DNA from: DASVVT01 sp036386415
GTDB taxonomy: Bacteria > Acidobacteriota > Blastocatellia > Pyrinomonadales > Pyrinomonadaceae
Assembly: GCA_036386415.1 (NCBI GenBank)
Contig: DASVVT010000019.1
Span: 1-48,376 of the forward strand
Direction: 5' to 3'
DNA: 48,376 bases
Shown: positions 35,224-44,214 of the stretch, piece by piece
How the letters are laid out: each line of letters begins with the position of its first letter
Numbering within the stretch: position 1 is the first letter of the stretch
Position numbers and translations under genes: made by a program
Notes under the pieces: model-generated
What the model was told of the DNA's origin: nothing
The model's input: the letters and a program-made list of their open reading frames with translations, nothing else
Database searches by the model: none

Positions 35224-36159
35224 CTAAGCTGCCGCCTTCATGGCTCCCTTACGTCGGTTAAAGATGACGCCGGAATCCACGGTCTCTCCGGTGCGCGAAA
35301 TGACCTGGAAGTGCATCTCGTCGTCGGCGATTTCGATGAGCATGAAGGACATGTCTTTATCAAAAGCCTTCTCAGTCAAGGGTGATCCCTCTCGGACATC
35401 GCCCTCCCTTAATTTGCCGCCCGCGCCTGAAATGAAGTAGTAGATCCCCTTCTGCGGCTTGATCCTTTCATAGAAGTGTTCGTGCCCGGCGAAGACCACA
35501 CTCACCCCGTACTTCAGGAATATGGGTTCGACCACTTTCCGCAGCTCTTCTGCGGAGCCGTGCTTGCCGCCCGACGAATACGGCGGGTGGTGGAAGAAAC
35601 AGATCTTCCACTCCGAGGTGTCTTTCGCAAACTGCTCCTCCATCCACTTAAGCTGTCGTTTATCCATATAATTGCTGTTGAGAGAGTAAAAGGAGACGTT
35701 CCCTTTTTTGAAGACGTAATACTCTTCGCCGTTCATGTTGAAGTACTCATAAAAGCGCTGGTTGGCGTCGTCGTGATTGCCGAGCGTGGCGTAGAATTTC
35801 ACATTGTCGTCAAGGAGTACTTTGTAGACGTCCTCGAACTTCATCTTGAAATCCTGGGGGCTCTCTCCGCCGTACAAGTTATCGCCCATCATGAGGACGA
35901 ACTCGAAGGGGTAGGCCTGTTTATATCTGATCATCCAGTCGGCCAACTGCTTTTGCTTATCCGTGCCCGTGCCCGTGTCGCCGATGACGGCAAAGCGAAC
36001 CGAACCCTCTACCACAGGCAAACTTAATTTTAAGGGCGAGCTTGCCGATGAGCCGACTTTGGAGCCGGTGGCGGATGGAGTTTGGGCGTGATTAAGATCA
36101 ACGAAGCCGCCGAAAAGAAGCGCGGCCATCATCAAAACCGAGGTCACAATCCGTTTCAT
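35224..36159 (-). CDS. Exported metallophosphoesterase (purple acid phosphatase-like)
   Basis: The 311-residue protein has a signal peptide (MKRIVTSVLMMAALLFGG..., cleavage after HAQ near residue 26). All calcineurin-fold motifs are present: FAVIGDTGTG, MMGDNLYGG, LGNHDD, FFHHPPY and FAGHEHFYER. The latter's Tyr is typical of the purple acid phosphatase-like group. It would hydrolyse phosphate esters in the periplasm using a two-metal site. It is 29 bases downstream of the small secreted gene (36189-36812) and probably co-transcribed with it. The preferred start has AAAAGG close upstream. Confidence 0.92.
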   Translation of the reverse strand: MKRIVTSVLMMAALLFGGFVDLNHAQTPSATGSKVGSSASSPLKLSLPVVEGSVRFAVIGDTGTGTDKQKQLADWMIRYKQAYPFEFVLMMGDNLYGGESPQDFKMKFEDVYKVLLDDNVKFYATLGNHDDANQRFYEYFNMNGEEYYVFKKGNVSFYSLNSNYMDKRQLKWMEEQFAKDTSEWKICFFHHPPYSSGGKHGSAEELRKVVEPIFLKYGVSVVFAGHEHFYERIKPQKGIYYFISGAGGKLREGDVREGSPLTEKAFDKDMSFMLIEIADDEMHFQVISRTGETVDSGVIFNRRKGAMKAAA

Positions 36160-36188
36160 ACCTTTTCTTCGCCTCCGGCACGCCCGCC

Positions 36189-36812
36189 TTACGGGAGGGC
36201 ATTAAGCATGTAGTCAACTATCAGACCATTCTCTCTGTCTACGAGCAGCATGTGGCTTCCGACGAAACGGTACTTCACCTGTTTGGGCAGTTGGGGAAGT
36301 TTCAAAAGCAGGGTCGGGGGAATCTGTGTCAACTCCTTGCTCTCCGGGTATGTGTAGTTCACTCTCAAGGTCACGCCCTCTGTCTCCGCCTCCATGATCT
36401 CTTCACGCAGCTCCTGCAACTTCCGACCCTTGAACGTATTTCTAATTGTCGCGCGTATGTATCCAGCGATGTCCGGCGTGAACAGATCGCCCTGTTGAGC
36501 AGTCGGTCGGGCCGAACGGACGAGCTCTTCAAAGGCCGTCTTGTGCGCCTTTATCTGCTCGGGCGTGCTCTCTTTAGGAAGCTTCGGGAGCTTATCCTCC
36601 AAGCGCTCTCTGAGAACTGCATATTCCTTCACGCGTCCCTCGAATCTGGCGATCATCTTGTCGGTTTCGACCGACTTGGATGTTTGAGGCTCCTCATGCG
36701 CCTGCCCTTTGACGGCGTCAGCAGAGAGGAGTGAAATGGCTGAAACCGCTAATAACAGGAGCACAGCCCCCCTCAGGATGGAAGCAATGCTGGTTGTTAT
36801 CTTCCCGTTCAT
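36189..36812 (-). CDS. Secreted protein of unknown function
   Basis: ATG 36812 is used because it places a good signal peptide at the N-terminus (MNGKITTSIASILRGAVLLL..., cleavage near KGQA at about residue 38); the open frame continues 23 codons upstream and has another ATG at 36818. The mature part (about 170 residues) has a long helix (MIARFEGRVKEYAVLRERLE), a Lys/Pro-rich linker and a C-terminal beta segment (HMLLVDRENGLIVDYML). I recognise no domain; the helix-strand layout is seen in secreted proteins of this phylum. It is 29 bases upstream of the phosphoesterase, so an operon is likely. Confidence 0.72.
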   Translation of the reverse strand: MNGKITTSIASILRGAVLLLLAVSAISLLSADAVKGQAHEEPQTSKSVETDKMIARFEGRVKEYAVLRERLEDKLPKLPKESTPEQIKAHKTAFEELVRSARPTAQQGDLFTPDIAGYIRATIRNTFKGRKLQELREEIMEAETEGVTLRVNYTYPESKELTQIPPTLLLKLPQLPKQVKYRFVGSHMLLVDRENGLIVDYMLNALP

Positions 36813-37183
36813 CGGCATATAAATTTGCAAAACCAATGCCATATATGACCTGGTTATCAAAAAGGCTCCTGGGCGTTCCAAAAGTTTGAAAGGATTGTGT
36901 TTAAACGGATAGTCTTTAATGATTGAAATGGTTGAGCGGGCGCGCCAGGCGTATGTTTACAAAACATCAAGGCAGTATGGTTTTGCAACTATCCGCAATG
37001 GATACAGCGCTGACATCTATGAGTTCTGATAACACCAGCGCCGTAAGCTGACAAAGTAATCTGTGCCGTCTGAGCATTCGGCCAGCCGCGCATCATCGGG
37101 ATCACAACGGAGGCCACAATCCCGAGGAGTTTGCCAATAAGCCCCCTGTCAAACTAAGCACAATTGATTCGATCTGGGATTGC
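36813..37183. other. Intergenic region with decayed sequence
   Basis: About 370 bases with no ribosome-binding-site-supported ORF. Part of it (37081-37155, minus strand) has a faint hydrophobic segment (LIGKLLGIVASVVIP) but no frame that can be called a gene. It lies next to an ADOP fragment and is probably eroded coding DNA. Confidence 0.4.
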
Positions 37184-37240
37184 CTGCGCACGGCTGATGA
37201 GCGCGCCGATTGTCATGCGTATGCCGATCTCGCGCGTACG
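37184..37240 (-). pseudogene. ADOP permease fragment
   Basis: The minus strand reads RTREIGIRMTIGALISRAQ. This matches the conserved cytoplasmic coupling helix of the second FtsX block, as in ADOP3 (RTREIGIRMALGAQRSDV). The frame breaks shortly after into unrelated sequence and a stop. It lies just downstream of ADOP4, which still has its own complete copy of this motif, so it is a remnant of another ADOP gene. Confidence 0.65.
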
Positions 37241-37296
37241 ACCCTTCACGGACACTCAATTCTGAAACCGCTCTCGGAGGCTCAAGACAGACCTAT

Positions 37297-39762
37297 TCAT
37301 TCATGCCGCAGCGCGACCATAGGGTCTACCTTTGCCGCGCGGCGCGCAGGGATATAGCTGGCGACGAGGGCTATCGAGCCGAGCAACAGGGAGACCAGGA
37401 CAAACGTCAGGCGATCAGTCGCGCTGATGCCGAAGAGCAGGCTGGACATGACGCGCGTCAAAGCAAATGCGCCCGCGAGACCTAAGACCAGACCCACCGA
37501 AACGAGGATCAGAGATTGTCGGATGACGAGTTGCAGAATGTTAAAGGGTTGCGCGCCGAGCGCCATGCGAATGCCTATCTCATGCGTCCGCTGGTTGACC
37601 CAGTAGGTCATCACACCATAGATGCCGATGGCGGCGAGCGTCATACTGAAAGCAGCGAACACCCCCAGCAGGAGCATAGAGAAGCGTTGACGTGCCAGTG
37701 AATCGTATAGACGCTGCTCCATCGTATGAACATCGAAGACGGGCAGCTCCGCGTCCAGAACTTGAATCTCTTTGGTGATGGCGGCGGTCATTGGCGACGG
37801 GTCGGAAGTCGTACGCACGAGCAGGTACATGTTCCTCGCGATGTATTGCTCGAAGGGGTAGTAGACGGTGATGGGCGGTTCCTTCTCGACGCTATATTGT
37901 TTGCTATCGGTGATTATTCCTACAACCGTGCGCCAGGAGTCCGGCTTCCCTTTTTGTTGCAGACGCTTTCCAATCGGGTCTTCATTCGGCCAGAAGCGCT
38001 CGGCCATCGCCTCGTTGACGATGACGGCTTCCGGCTCGCCCTTCCGATCATGCTCGTTGAAGTACCGCCCCTTCAAGAGCGGAATTTCCATCGTGCGGAA
38101 ATAGTCAGGATTGACTATGCGCGTGTTAGAGATGATGAAATCCTGCGCCGTCTTTGAAACGTAACCTTCAACGATGATCGGCTCCCAGGCGAACGCCACC
38201 GTACTCATCGGCAGTGAATATGTTGTGCCGACAGATTCGACGCCCGGCAATGATCTTATTCTTTCGCTCGCCTGACGGTAAAAATCTGTGATCGACTCCG
38301 GCGTGCCATATTTGGAGGCGGGCAGCGACAGGCGCAGCGACAGCACATTGTGTGGATTGAAGCCGGGGCTGGCGCTGGCGATGCGTTGATAGCTGCGAAC
38401 GAGCAGCCCCGCCCCAACCAGTAGAATGAGGGACAGAGCCACCTCCGTGATGATGAGCAGTCTACGAATCTGATGTTGGCCGAGACCGAGAGCGCCTGGA
38501 GCGCCTGAGCTGCGACCGCCCTCCTTGAGCACCTCATTCAAATCAACGCTTGAGGCACGCAGCGCTGGAACCAGTCCGAAGATGATGCCTGTCATGAGCG
38601 CAATGAAGAAGGTGAAGGCCAACACTCTTCCGTCCACGCCTATTTCATCGAGGCGGGGAATATTTTCCGGGCCAAAGACGCGCAATAGCTTGACGGACAG
38701 AAGCGCGATGCCGAGTCCGCAGAGACCGCCCATGAGCGCCAGCAGCACGCTTTCCGTCAGGAGTTGGCGCAGTATGCGCGGGCGGCTCGCGCCGACGGCG
38801 GTGCGAATGGCGATCTCCTTCTGCCGGACGGCGGCGCGTGAAAGGAGCAGATTAGCCACGTTCGCACAGGCCACTGCGAGGACGAAGCCGACCGCGCCAA
38901 AGAGCACGTAGAGGGCGAGGCGTATGTCGCCGACAACCTGTTCCAGGAGCGGCACGACGCTGATGGTGAGCCCGCCGCTTGGCGGGTAATTCTCCGGATA
39001 CTGCTGCTTCATACGCTCGGCTATGACATCCATCTCCGCCTGCGCCTGCGCGCGAGTGACGCCCGCCTTCAGCCTCGCAAAAATGTTGTAGTCTTCGTGC
39101 CCGCGATCCGTGCGGTCGCTTTCACTCATCGGCAAAGGCAACAGCACGTCGGCCTTCTCAATGCCGTTGACGGCGGGCATGACCTCCTTATCCAAAGAGA
39201 AATCCTGTGTCATCACGCCGACGATGGTGAAGCTGTTACCATTGAGGGTCAGCGTTTTTCCGATGATTTCGGGGTCAGAGCCGAAGCGGCGCTGCCAGAA
39301 CCCGTTGCTTAAAATCACGACAGTCGGCTTACCAGCCCCGTCCTCTTGCGTGTTGAAGACGCGTCCGAGTTTGGCCTGAGCGCCCAGGAGCGAGAAGAGC
39401 GAGGAGGAGACGCGCGCCCCATCGACACGCTCTGGTGTCCCCTGCCCCGTCAGGTTGAAGCTTCCGCCGATGGTCATCGCCACCTCATCGAAGACGTGGT
39501 TCTGAGTTTTAACGTCCAAGTATTGACCGGGCGAAAACCAGTCCTGCGCCACGTTTAAGCCGGGGGAGCGGTTCCAGAGTATGACCAGCCGCTCTGCATC
39601 CCTGTACGGCAAAGGGCGCAAGAGAAGCGCATTGGTGACGCTGAAGATAGCGCTGTTAGCGCCGATGCCAATCGCCAGTGATAAGACCGCCGTGATGGTA
39701 AAGCCTGGATTCTTCCACAGCATCCGAAAGCCATAAGACAGGTCGTGCCACAGAGTTTCCAT
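37297..39762 (-). CDS. ADOP-type MacB/FtsX permease without N-terminal ADOP domain (ADOP4)
   Basis: The 821-residue protein starts directly at METLWHDLSYGFRMLWKNPG and so lacks the first ~75 residues (the helical MTPEEAR domain) present in ADOP1-3 and ADOP5. The rest is standard: TM1 (VLSLAIGIGANSAIFSV), a periplasmic domain, FtsX block one (QKEIAIRTAVGASRPRILRQ), a second periplasmic domain, FtsX block two (THEIGIRMALGAQPFNILQL), ending YIPARRAAKVDPMVALRHE. A GAGG site lies six bases before the ATG, and there is no in-frame upstream domain or padR gene. It is closest in sequence to ADOP1. Control without PadR must differ. Confidence 0.9.
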   Translation of the reverse strand: METLWHDLSYGFRMLWKNPGFTITAVLSLAIGIGANSAIFSVTNALLLRPLPYRDAERLVILWNRSPGLNVAQDWFSPGQYLDVKTQNHVFDEVAMTIGGSFNLTGQGTPERVDGARVSSSLFSLLGAQAKLGRVFNTQEDGAGKPTVVILSNGFWQRRFGSDPEIIGKTLTLNGNSFTIVGVMTQDFSLDKEVMPAVNGIEKADVLLPLPMSESDRTDRGHEDYNIFARLKAGVTRAQAQAEMDVIAERMKQQYPENYPPSGGLTISVVPLLEQVVGDIRLALYVLFGAVGFVLAVACANVANLLLSRAAVRQKEIAIRTAVGASRPRILRQLLTESVLLALMGGLCGLGIALLSVKLLRVFGPENIPRLDEIGVDGRVLAFTFFIALMTGIIFGLVPALRASSVDLNEVLKEGGRSSGAPGALGLGQHQIRRLLIITEVALSLILLVGAGLLVRSYQRIASASPGFNPHNVLSLRLSLPASKYGTPESITDFYRQASERIRSLPGVESVGTTYSLPMSTVAFAWEPIIVEGYVSKTAQDFIISNTRIVNPDYFRTMEIPLLKGRYFNEHDRKGEPEAVIVNEAMAERFWPNEDPIGKRLQQKGKPDSWRTVVGIITDSKQYSVEKEPPITVYYPFEQYIARNMYLLVRTTSDPSPMTAAITKEIQVLDAELPVFDVHTMEQRLYDSLARQRFSMLLLGVFAAFSMTLAAIGIYGVMTYWVNQRTHEIGIRMALGAQPFNILQLVIRQSLILVSVGLVLGLAGAFALTRVMSSLLFGISATDRLTFVLVSLLLGSIALVASYIPARRAAKVDPMVALRHE

Positions 39763-39932
39763 CAGTCACCTCTTCAAAGGTTTTCCCCTTTCGTTCTGCT
39801 ACGTTTCAAGCTGCGCGACTGTTTCATTAATACATTTTCATGGAAATCCTGACAGAGTGAGATGACCGCGACAGCAAGATGATCGAGCGCGCAAGCTTCT
39901 TTGAAGTGAGGATGGAGATGGCTGTCGATGCT

Positions 39933-40052
39933 AAGGCGTGCGACGATCCACGAAACAACACGAATTGACACGAACAGAAGGGGCTGTTTCGTGTTACTTC
40001 GTGTTGCTTAGTGGATCGTCCCCCGTCCTCTTTCGTTTGTATCTTGGTATCA
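39933..40052. repeat. Palindromic intergenic repeat, copy 2 (pair with 5156-5284)
   Basis: It starts AAGGCGTGCGAC and ends CTTGGTATCAG like copy 1. The arms GACGATCCACGAAACAACAC and GTGTTGCTTAGTGGATCGTC are complementary in 20 of 23 positions when extended by the flanking GAA/TTC, giving a clear foldback. It lies between ADOP4 and the DACNV gene; the rest of 39763-40090 shows no gene. Confidence 0.75.
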
Positions 40053-40090
40053 GAATAATTTTCGTGAACCTCATTTCAACTTTTTGCGGC

Positions 40091-41230
40091 TTAGAGCAGC
40101 AACGTCTCCACTCTATGAGCGTGAACCTTCTCCTCGCAGGGCGACCAGGCGAAGACCGTGAAGCGTCCGTCCTGCGAGGCGACGAGGGCGACCGAATCGC
40201 GTTGATCCTGTACGAACTGGGCTGCGGAGAGGTGACGCGTCCCCCCGAATTGCACAGGGTGAACGACTGAGGCCGCGCTTCCGATGACCGGCTCCGTCAA
40301 AACCACCTGCTCGACCTGCACGCCGTTTTCGCGTCGCCCGATCTTTGCGCCGAAGGCTAGCAGCTCATATTGATCGCTGATAATGGTCGCGCCATCCACC
40401 GCCGTCATGCCCGCAATAGCATCGACCGCGTCAATGAAGGATTCCTGCCAGAGACGCATGTCTCTCATCTCCTCATCTTGACGCATGAGGTCAGCCAGCT
40501 CGGAGAAAGGAGGCGCGACGGAGTAAAGGACAGGCCAGACAATCGACTCTCGCCAGGACGCTGTGCCATGTGGGACGACCAGAAGCGAGCCCCCGCGCCC
40601 GTGCGCGCGCATGGAGGCGGCCAGTTGCACGAGCACGTTCAGAGAGTCTGTATGGGAGTCCGGCGAGCCGAAGCCAAGTAAGGACGTTAGCAGAGCCGGG
40701 CAGTCCGGGAGGCTCGTGCCCTGTTCATCCACGACCTTGATCTGGTCGCCCTTGAGCACCGCGACATTGACGAACTTTCCGGGGTCCTGGCCGCGCCGGT
40801 ACTTGATCACCAGCAGCCCCGCTTCGATGACCTCCAGCACGAAGCAGAGGCGCGGGATCGTGCGCGTCGTTCCCCATACGCACAACTCATCGCGGTCGCG
40901 CCAGACTCCAAGATGTATGCCGGGGCGCTCGACTGCGGGTGCGAGCCGCGACAGGGCGGCGGGCGTCAGCGGTAGCCCTTGCTCGAAGAGAAGCGGCGGG
41001 GCAGCCTGCTCCGGCGGGAGAAAAGCGAGCGAAATCTTCGGGGAATAGCCTTCTTCCTTGCGCAGACTAGCCCAGAACGCTGTGTCGATCACCGCTTCAA
41101 TCGCACGCGCGTCGGGTTCATGCGCTAACTCCTGCTGCCCCTGGCGGCGTGCTGCCGCGAGATGGCGTGCGAAGTGCGCCTGTGTGGTGGCGGCGACCGC
41201 TCTGGCCGCCGGGTAGGCCGGTTCTGTCAT
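40091..41230 (-). CDS. DACNV-like nucleotide-sensor protein (diadenylate-cyclase-fold relative)
   Basis: ATG 41230 overlaps the kinase stop (ATGA), giving 379 residues. The C-terminal domain resembles the DisA_N/DAC fold: a DGA motif (279-281, VDGATIISD), then GTRH (330-333, FGGTRHLSAAQ), which parallels the DGA and RHR motifs of diadenylate cyclases, followed by the strand SVALVASQDGRF. The RHR motif is reduced to RHL here. In established nomenclature such proteins are classed as probable sensor domains (DACNV) that may bind rather than make a cyclic dinucleotide. It is soluble. Its coupling to a membrane kinase suggests a nucleotide signal feeding a phosphorylation pathway, which is inference. 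Confidence 0.7.
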   Translation of the reverse strand: MTEPAYPAARAVAATTQAHFARHLAAARRQGQQELAHEPDARAIEAVIDTAFWASLRKEEGYSPKISLAFLPPEQAAPPLLFEQGLPLTPAALSRLAPAVERPGIHLGVWRDRDELCVWGTTRTIPRLCFVLEVIEAGLLVIKYRRGQDPGKFVNVAVLKGDQIKVVDEQGTSLPDCPALLTSLLGFGSPDSHTDSLNVLVQLAASMRAHGRGGSLLVVPHGTASWRESIVWPVLYSVAPPFSELADLMRQDEEMRDMRLWQESFIDAVDAIAGMTAVDGATIISDQYELLAFGAKIGRRENGVQVEQVVLTEPVIGSAASVVHPVQFGGTRHLSAAQFVQDQRDSVALVASQDGRFTVFAWSPCEEKVHAHRVETLLL

Positions 41231-42447
41231 AGTTTGATGACCTTTATCATGTCCGTCTCTTTCGCGGCCAATCCCTTCAAAGCTCGAGGCCGATGCGCTG
41301 CATCCCCCCTGACGAATGGCGATACCGTCATCGTGTATGTGGCAGCAAGGATTCCCCCAGCGAAGTAAAGATAGCAAGAGGCTATGATCGCGGCCAGCAG
41401 TAGGGCGAGAAGAATGAGCAACGCTCGTTTGTGACGTTTGATACGGCTGACGATTAAATCGATCCCGGACAGACGGCCTTCCATGCCAATCTCAATGGTC
41501 GGTCTGGCCGACTGGGGCGCGGTTCTCGCTCCCGTGTGTCTGCCGCTTGCTGTCGCTGGTGTCACACTGGCACTGTCTTTCTCTCCCAGGATGCTCACTG
41601 TTTCCGGTTCAGCTTCAGCTTCACTTTTTAGCGCTTTGAGATCAGCGAGCAGTTCCACCACCCTCTGATACCGATTTTCGGGCTCTTTCATCAGGGCTTT
41701 CTGTATGATCTGCTGAAGCTGTGTGGGCGCTTCCGTTGAGTAGCGCAAGAGGGGTGGGGGCTCTGATTTCAGCACCGAGACGATCAGGTCGCCTATCGTC
41801 GGGCCATCGAAGGGAGGCTGCCCTGTGGTCATCTCGTAGAGTATTACCCCCAGGCTCCAGATGTCTGTGCGAGCGTCAACTTTGAGAGAGCGCACCTGCT
41901 CAGGCGACATATAACGGGGCGTTCCCACCACCATGTTCGGGTCCGTCGTGTGTATCGACTGGCCTAAGGCAGCGTCCGTCCGGTGCTCTGTCAGCTTTGC
42001 CACGCCGAAGTCCAGCACCTTGACGTAACCATCCGGGCGGACGATCACGTTCTCCGGCTTGATGTCGCGATGAATGATGCCTGCCCCGTGGGCTGCCGCC
42101 AGGGCCGCCGCGATTTGTGCGCCGATCTCAAGCACCTGACTGATTGCCATCGGAGCGTTGTTCATCATGTCGCGTAAGGTCACGCCCTCGACATACTCCA
42201 TGGAGATGAAATGCAATCCTTCTGCGTTCTCTCCGACCTCGTAGAGGATGCAGATGTTCGGATGAGAAAGCGCAGAGGTGATCCGCGCCTCCTGCTTGAA
42301 GCGGCGCAGGCTGTCTCGATTGGTCATGAAGTCTGAGGTCAGAACCTTCAGAGCAACCTTGCGCCCCAGACGCTCGTCCAGCGCCAGGTAGACCTTACCC
42401 ATTCCACCTTCGCCAAGCGTTTCCAGGATTTTGTAGTGCTCTATAAT
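41227..42447 (-). CDS. Membrane Ser/Thr protein kinase, PknB-like; start codon uncertain
   Basis: The Hanks-type motifs are complete: the Gly loop LGEGGMGKVY, ALKVL (catalytic Lys), HRDIKPENV, DFGVAKL and SPEQVRSL. The kinase domain spans about 270 residues, followed by a linker and a C-terminal membrane helix (ALLILLALLLAAIIASCYLY) with a short tail. No ATG, GTG or TTG occurs in frame between the upstream stop (42511-42513) and the Met inside the Gly loop at 42402. That Met would remove part of the ATP-binding loop, so I extend to ATT 42447. A rare start codon or a frameshift error is possible. The stop overlaps the next gene by 4 bases. Confidence 0.88.
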   Translation of the reverse strand: MIEHYKILETLGEGGMGKVYLALDERLGRKVALKVLTSDFMTNRDSLRRFKQEARITSALSHPNICILYEVGENAEGLHFISMEYVEGVTLRDMMNNAPMAISQVLEIGAQIAAALAAAHGAGIIHRDIKPENVIVRPDGYVKVLDFGVAKLTEHRTDAALGQSIHTTDPNMVVGTPRYMSPEQVRSLKVDARTDIWSLGVILYEMTTGQPPFDGPTIGDLIVSVLKSEPPPLLRYSTEAPTQLQQIIQKALMKEPENRYQRVVELLADLKALKSEAEAEPETVSILGEKDSASVTPATASGRHTGARTAPQSARPTIEIGMEGRLSGIDLIVSRIKRHKRALLILLALLLAAIIASCYLYFAGGILAATYTMTVSPFVRGDAAHRPRALKGLAAKETDMIKVIKL

Positions 42448-42762
42448 CTGTTTACAGTCCCCCGAAGAATCGCTGCACAGCGCGGCGCTTCGCTGCGATT
42501 CAATTTTTTGTCAACGGCATCTAGTTCCTGATCCTGCGCCGCCTGCTTCAACGCTGATCTTTGCCGTCATCTCCGATTCTGATAGAGCTAATAGTAAGCC
42601 CCTTCGTCTGACGTGACAATTTGTGCGTCGCAGGCTACTGTTCTGGCAGCGACCCGCAAATTATAATCTACATCTGCTTCTTATTTGGAGAAGCACCATA
42701 CCTGTTTGTGACGGACAAGATCAGAGATCAAGGTTGACCTTGTTCTACGAGGGGGAGGAAAC
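42448..42762. promoter_or_regulatory. Divergent spacer with likely aldehyde dehydrogenase promoter
   Basis: The 315-base spacer separates the kinase (minus) and the dehydrogenase (plus). A perfect -10 TATAAT lies at 42662-42667 with a weak -35 (TTCTGG at 42641-42646, N15). A strong GGGGAGGA site precedes ATG 42763. No ORF is supported here. Confidence 0.4.
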
Positions 42763-44160
42763 ATGGCGATAACGACGATCAATCCGGCGACGGGCGAGAC
42801 GATCCGATCTTTCGAGGCGCTTTCGGAAAGAGAGCTGGAAGAGAACCTCCAGCGCGCCGCCGATACCTTTCGCGTGTACCGTAGCACGTCTTTCGCCGAA
42901 CGTTCTCGCATGATGATGCGCGCGGCAGAGATACTTGAGACGGAGAAAGAAGCCCTCGGTCGCATGATGACCATAGAGATGGGCAAGCCTCTGAAGGCCG
43001 CCATTCAAGAAGTAGAAAAGTGCGCCTGGGTCTGTCGCTACTATGCCGAATGGGGCGCAACGTTTCTCGCCGACGAAGAGATCAAAACGGATGCTACTCG
43101 CAGCTTCATTCGTTATCAGCCGATGGGCGCGGTGCTCGCCGTCATGCCCTGGAACTTCCCCTTCTGGCAGGTCTTTCGCTTCGCCGCACCGGCGCTGATG
43201 GCTGGCAACGTCGGCCTCCTTAAACACGCCTCGAACGTGCCGCAGTGCGCCCTCAGCATAGAGGAGATTTTCCGGCGTGCGGGCTTTCCAGAGGGCGCGT
43301 TCCAAACTCTGCTCGTCGGCTCTAACCTTGTCAAACAAGTGATCGAAGACCCGCGCGTCGCGGCTGTGACGCTGACGGGCAGCGAGCCCGCCGGAAGAAG
43401 TGTGGCGAGCGAGGCGGGGAAACAGATCAAGAAGACCGTCCTGGAACTGGGAGGCAGCGACCCCTTCATCGTCATGCCGAGCGCCGCGCTGGAAGAGGCC
43501 GTGCGCACAGCGGTCAAAGCTCGCACGATCAACACAGGCCAATCCTGTATCGCGGCCAAACGCTTCATCGTCGATGAGAAGATTTATGACGAATTCGAGC
43601 GCCGCTTTGTAGAAGGGATGGAAGCATTGCAGATCGGCGACCCGCTCGATGAGGCGACCGCCATAGGCCCGCTGGCGACCAGCCAGATCGTCGAAGACCT
43701 CTCCGAGCAGGTTCGTCAATCGGTTGACGCGGGAGCGCGAGTGCTCACGGGCGGGAATAAGCTGGATCGTCCAGGCTACTACTACGCGCCGACCGTGCTC
43801 GTTGATATAGCGAAAGATTCCCCCGCTTACCGTGAAGAATTTTTCGGCCCCGTCGCCCTGCTCTTTCGCGTGCGTGGATTGGACGAAGCGATTCGGCTCG
43901 CCAACGATACGACGTTCGGACTCGGCTCAAGCGCCTGGACGAATGTTGAGCGAGAGGTTGCGCGCCTGATTGATGAACTGGAAGCCGGATGCGTCTTCAT
44001 CAATGGGATGGTGGCTTCAGACCCGCGACTGCCTTTCGGCGGCGTCAAGAACTCAGGCTACGGGCGCGAGTTGAGCGTCCAGGGCATACGCGAGTTCGTC
44101 AATATCAAGACGGTCTGGATCAAAGACGGGCAGGGTTCAAATCGAACGGAGAGCGAGTGA
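42763..44160 (+). CDS. NAD(P)-dependent aldehyde dehydrogenase, succinate-semialdehyde dehydrogenase-like
   Basis: The 465-residue protein has the full ALDH superfamily signature: PWNFPFWQ (Asn131 region), the general-base Glu228 in LELGGSD, and nucleophile Cys262 in NTGQSCIAAKRF. Typical ALDHs have about 450-500 residues. The KHASNVP loop and the GQSCIAAKRF block resemble the shorter GabD1/YneI-type succinate-semialdehyde dehydrogenases, but the substrate is not proven. It has no cofactor-specific anomaly. It is monocistronic and convergent with the aminotransferase, separated by a palindromic repeat. Confidence 0.9.
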   Translation: MAITTINPATGETIRSFEALSERELEENLQRAADTFRVYRSTSFAERSRMMMRAAEILETEKEALGRMMTIEMGKPLKAAIQEVEKCAWVCRYYAEWGATFLADEEIKTDATRSFIRYQPMGAVLAVMPWNFPFWQVFRFAAPALMAGNVGLLKHASNVPQCALSIEEIFRRAGFPEGAFQTLLVGSNLVKQVIEDPRVAAVTLTGSEPAGRSVASEAGKQIKKTVLELGGSDPFIVMPSAALEEAVRTAVKARTINTGQSCIAAKRFIVDEKIYDEFERRFVEGMEALQIGDPLDEATAIGPLATSQIVEDLSEQVRQSVDAGARVLTGGNKLDRPGYYYAPTVLVDIAKDSPAYREEFFGPVALLFRVRGLDEAIRLANDTTFGLGSSAWTNVEREVARLIDELEAGCVFINGMVASDPRLPFGGVKNSGYGRELSVQGIREFVNIKTVWIKDGQGSNRTESE

Positions 44161-44214
44161 TGTTCTGTTCACCTGTGCAGGGCTCATTAGAGTTGCGCAC
44201 CGGGAAAGAGGAGA

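Noticed and set aside
37081..37155. Minus-strand hydrophobic segment (LIGKLLGIVASVVIP) resembling a type IV pilin N-terminus
   Set aside because: It lacks the Gly/Phe-Glu5 pilin processing context and a proper start, and no pilin genes are nearby.
42745..43719. Minus-strand 324-codon frame opposite the aldehyde dehydrogenase
   Set aside because: It is antisense to a gene with complete catalytic motifs and has no recognisable domain or start signal.
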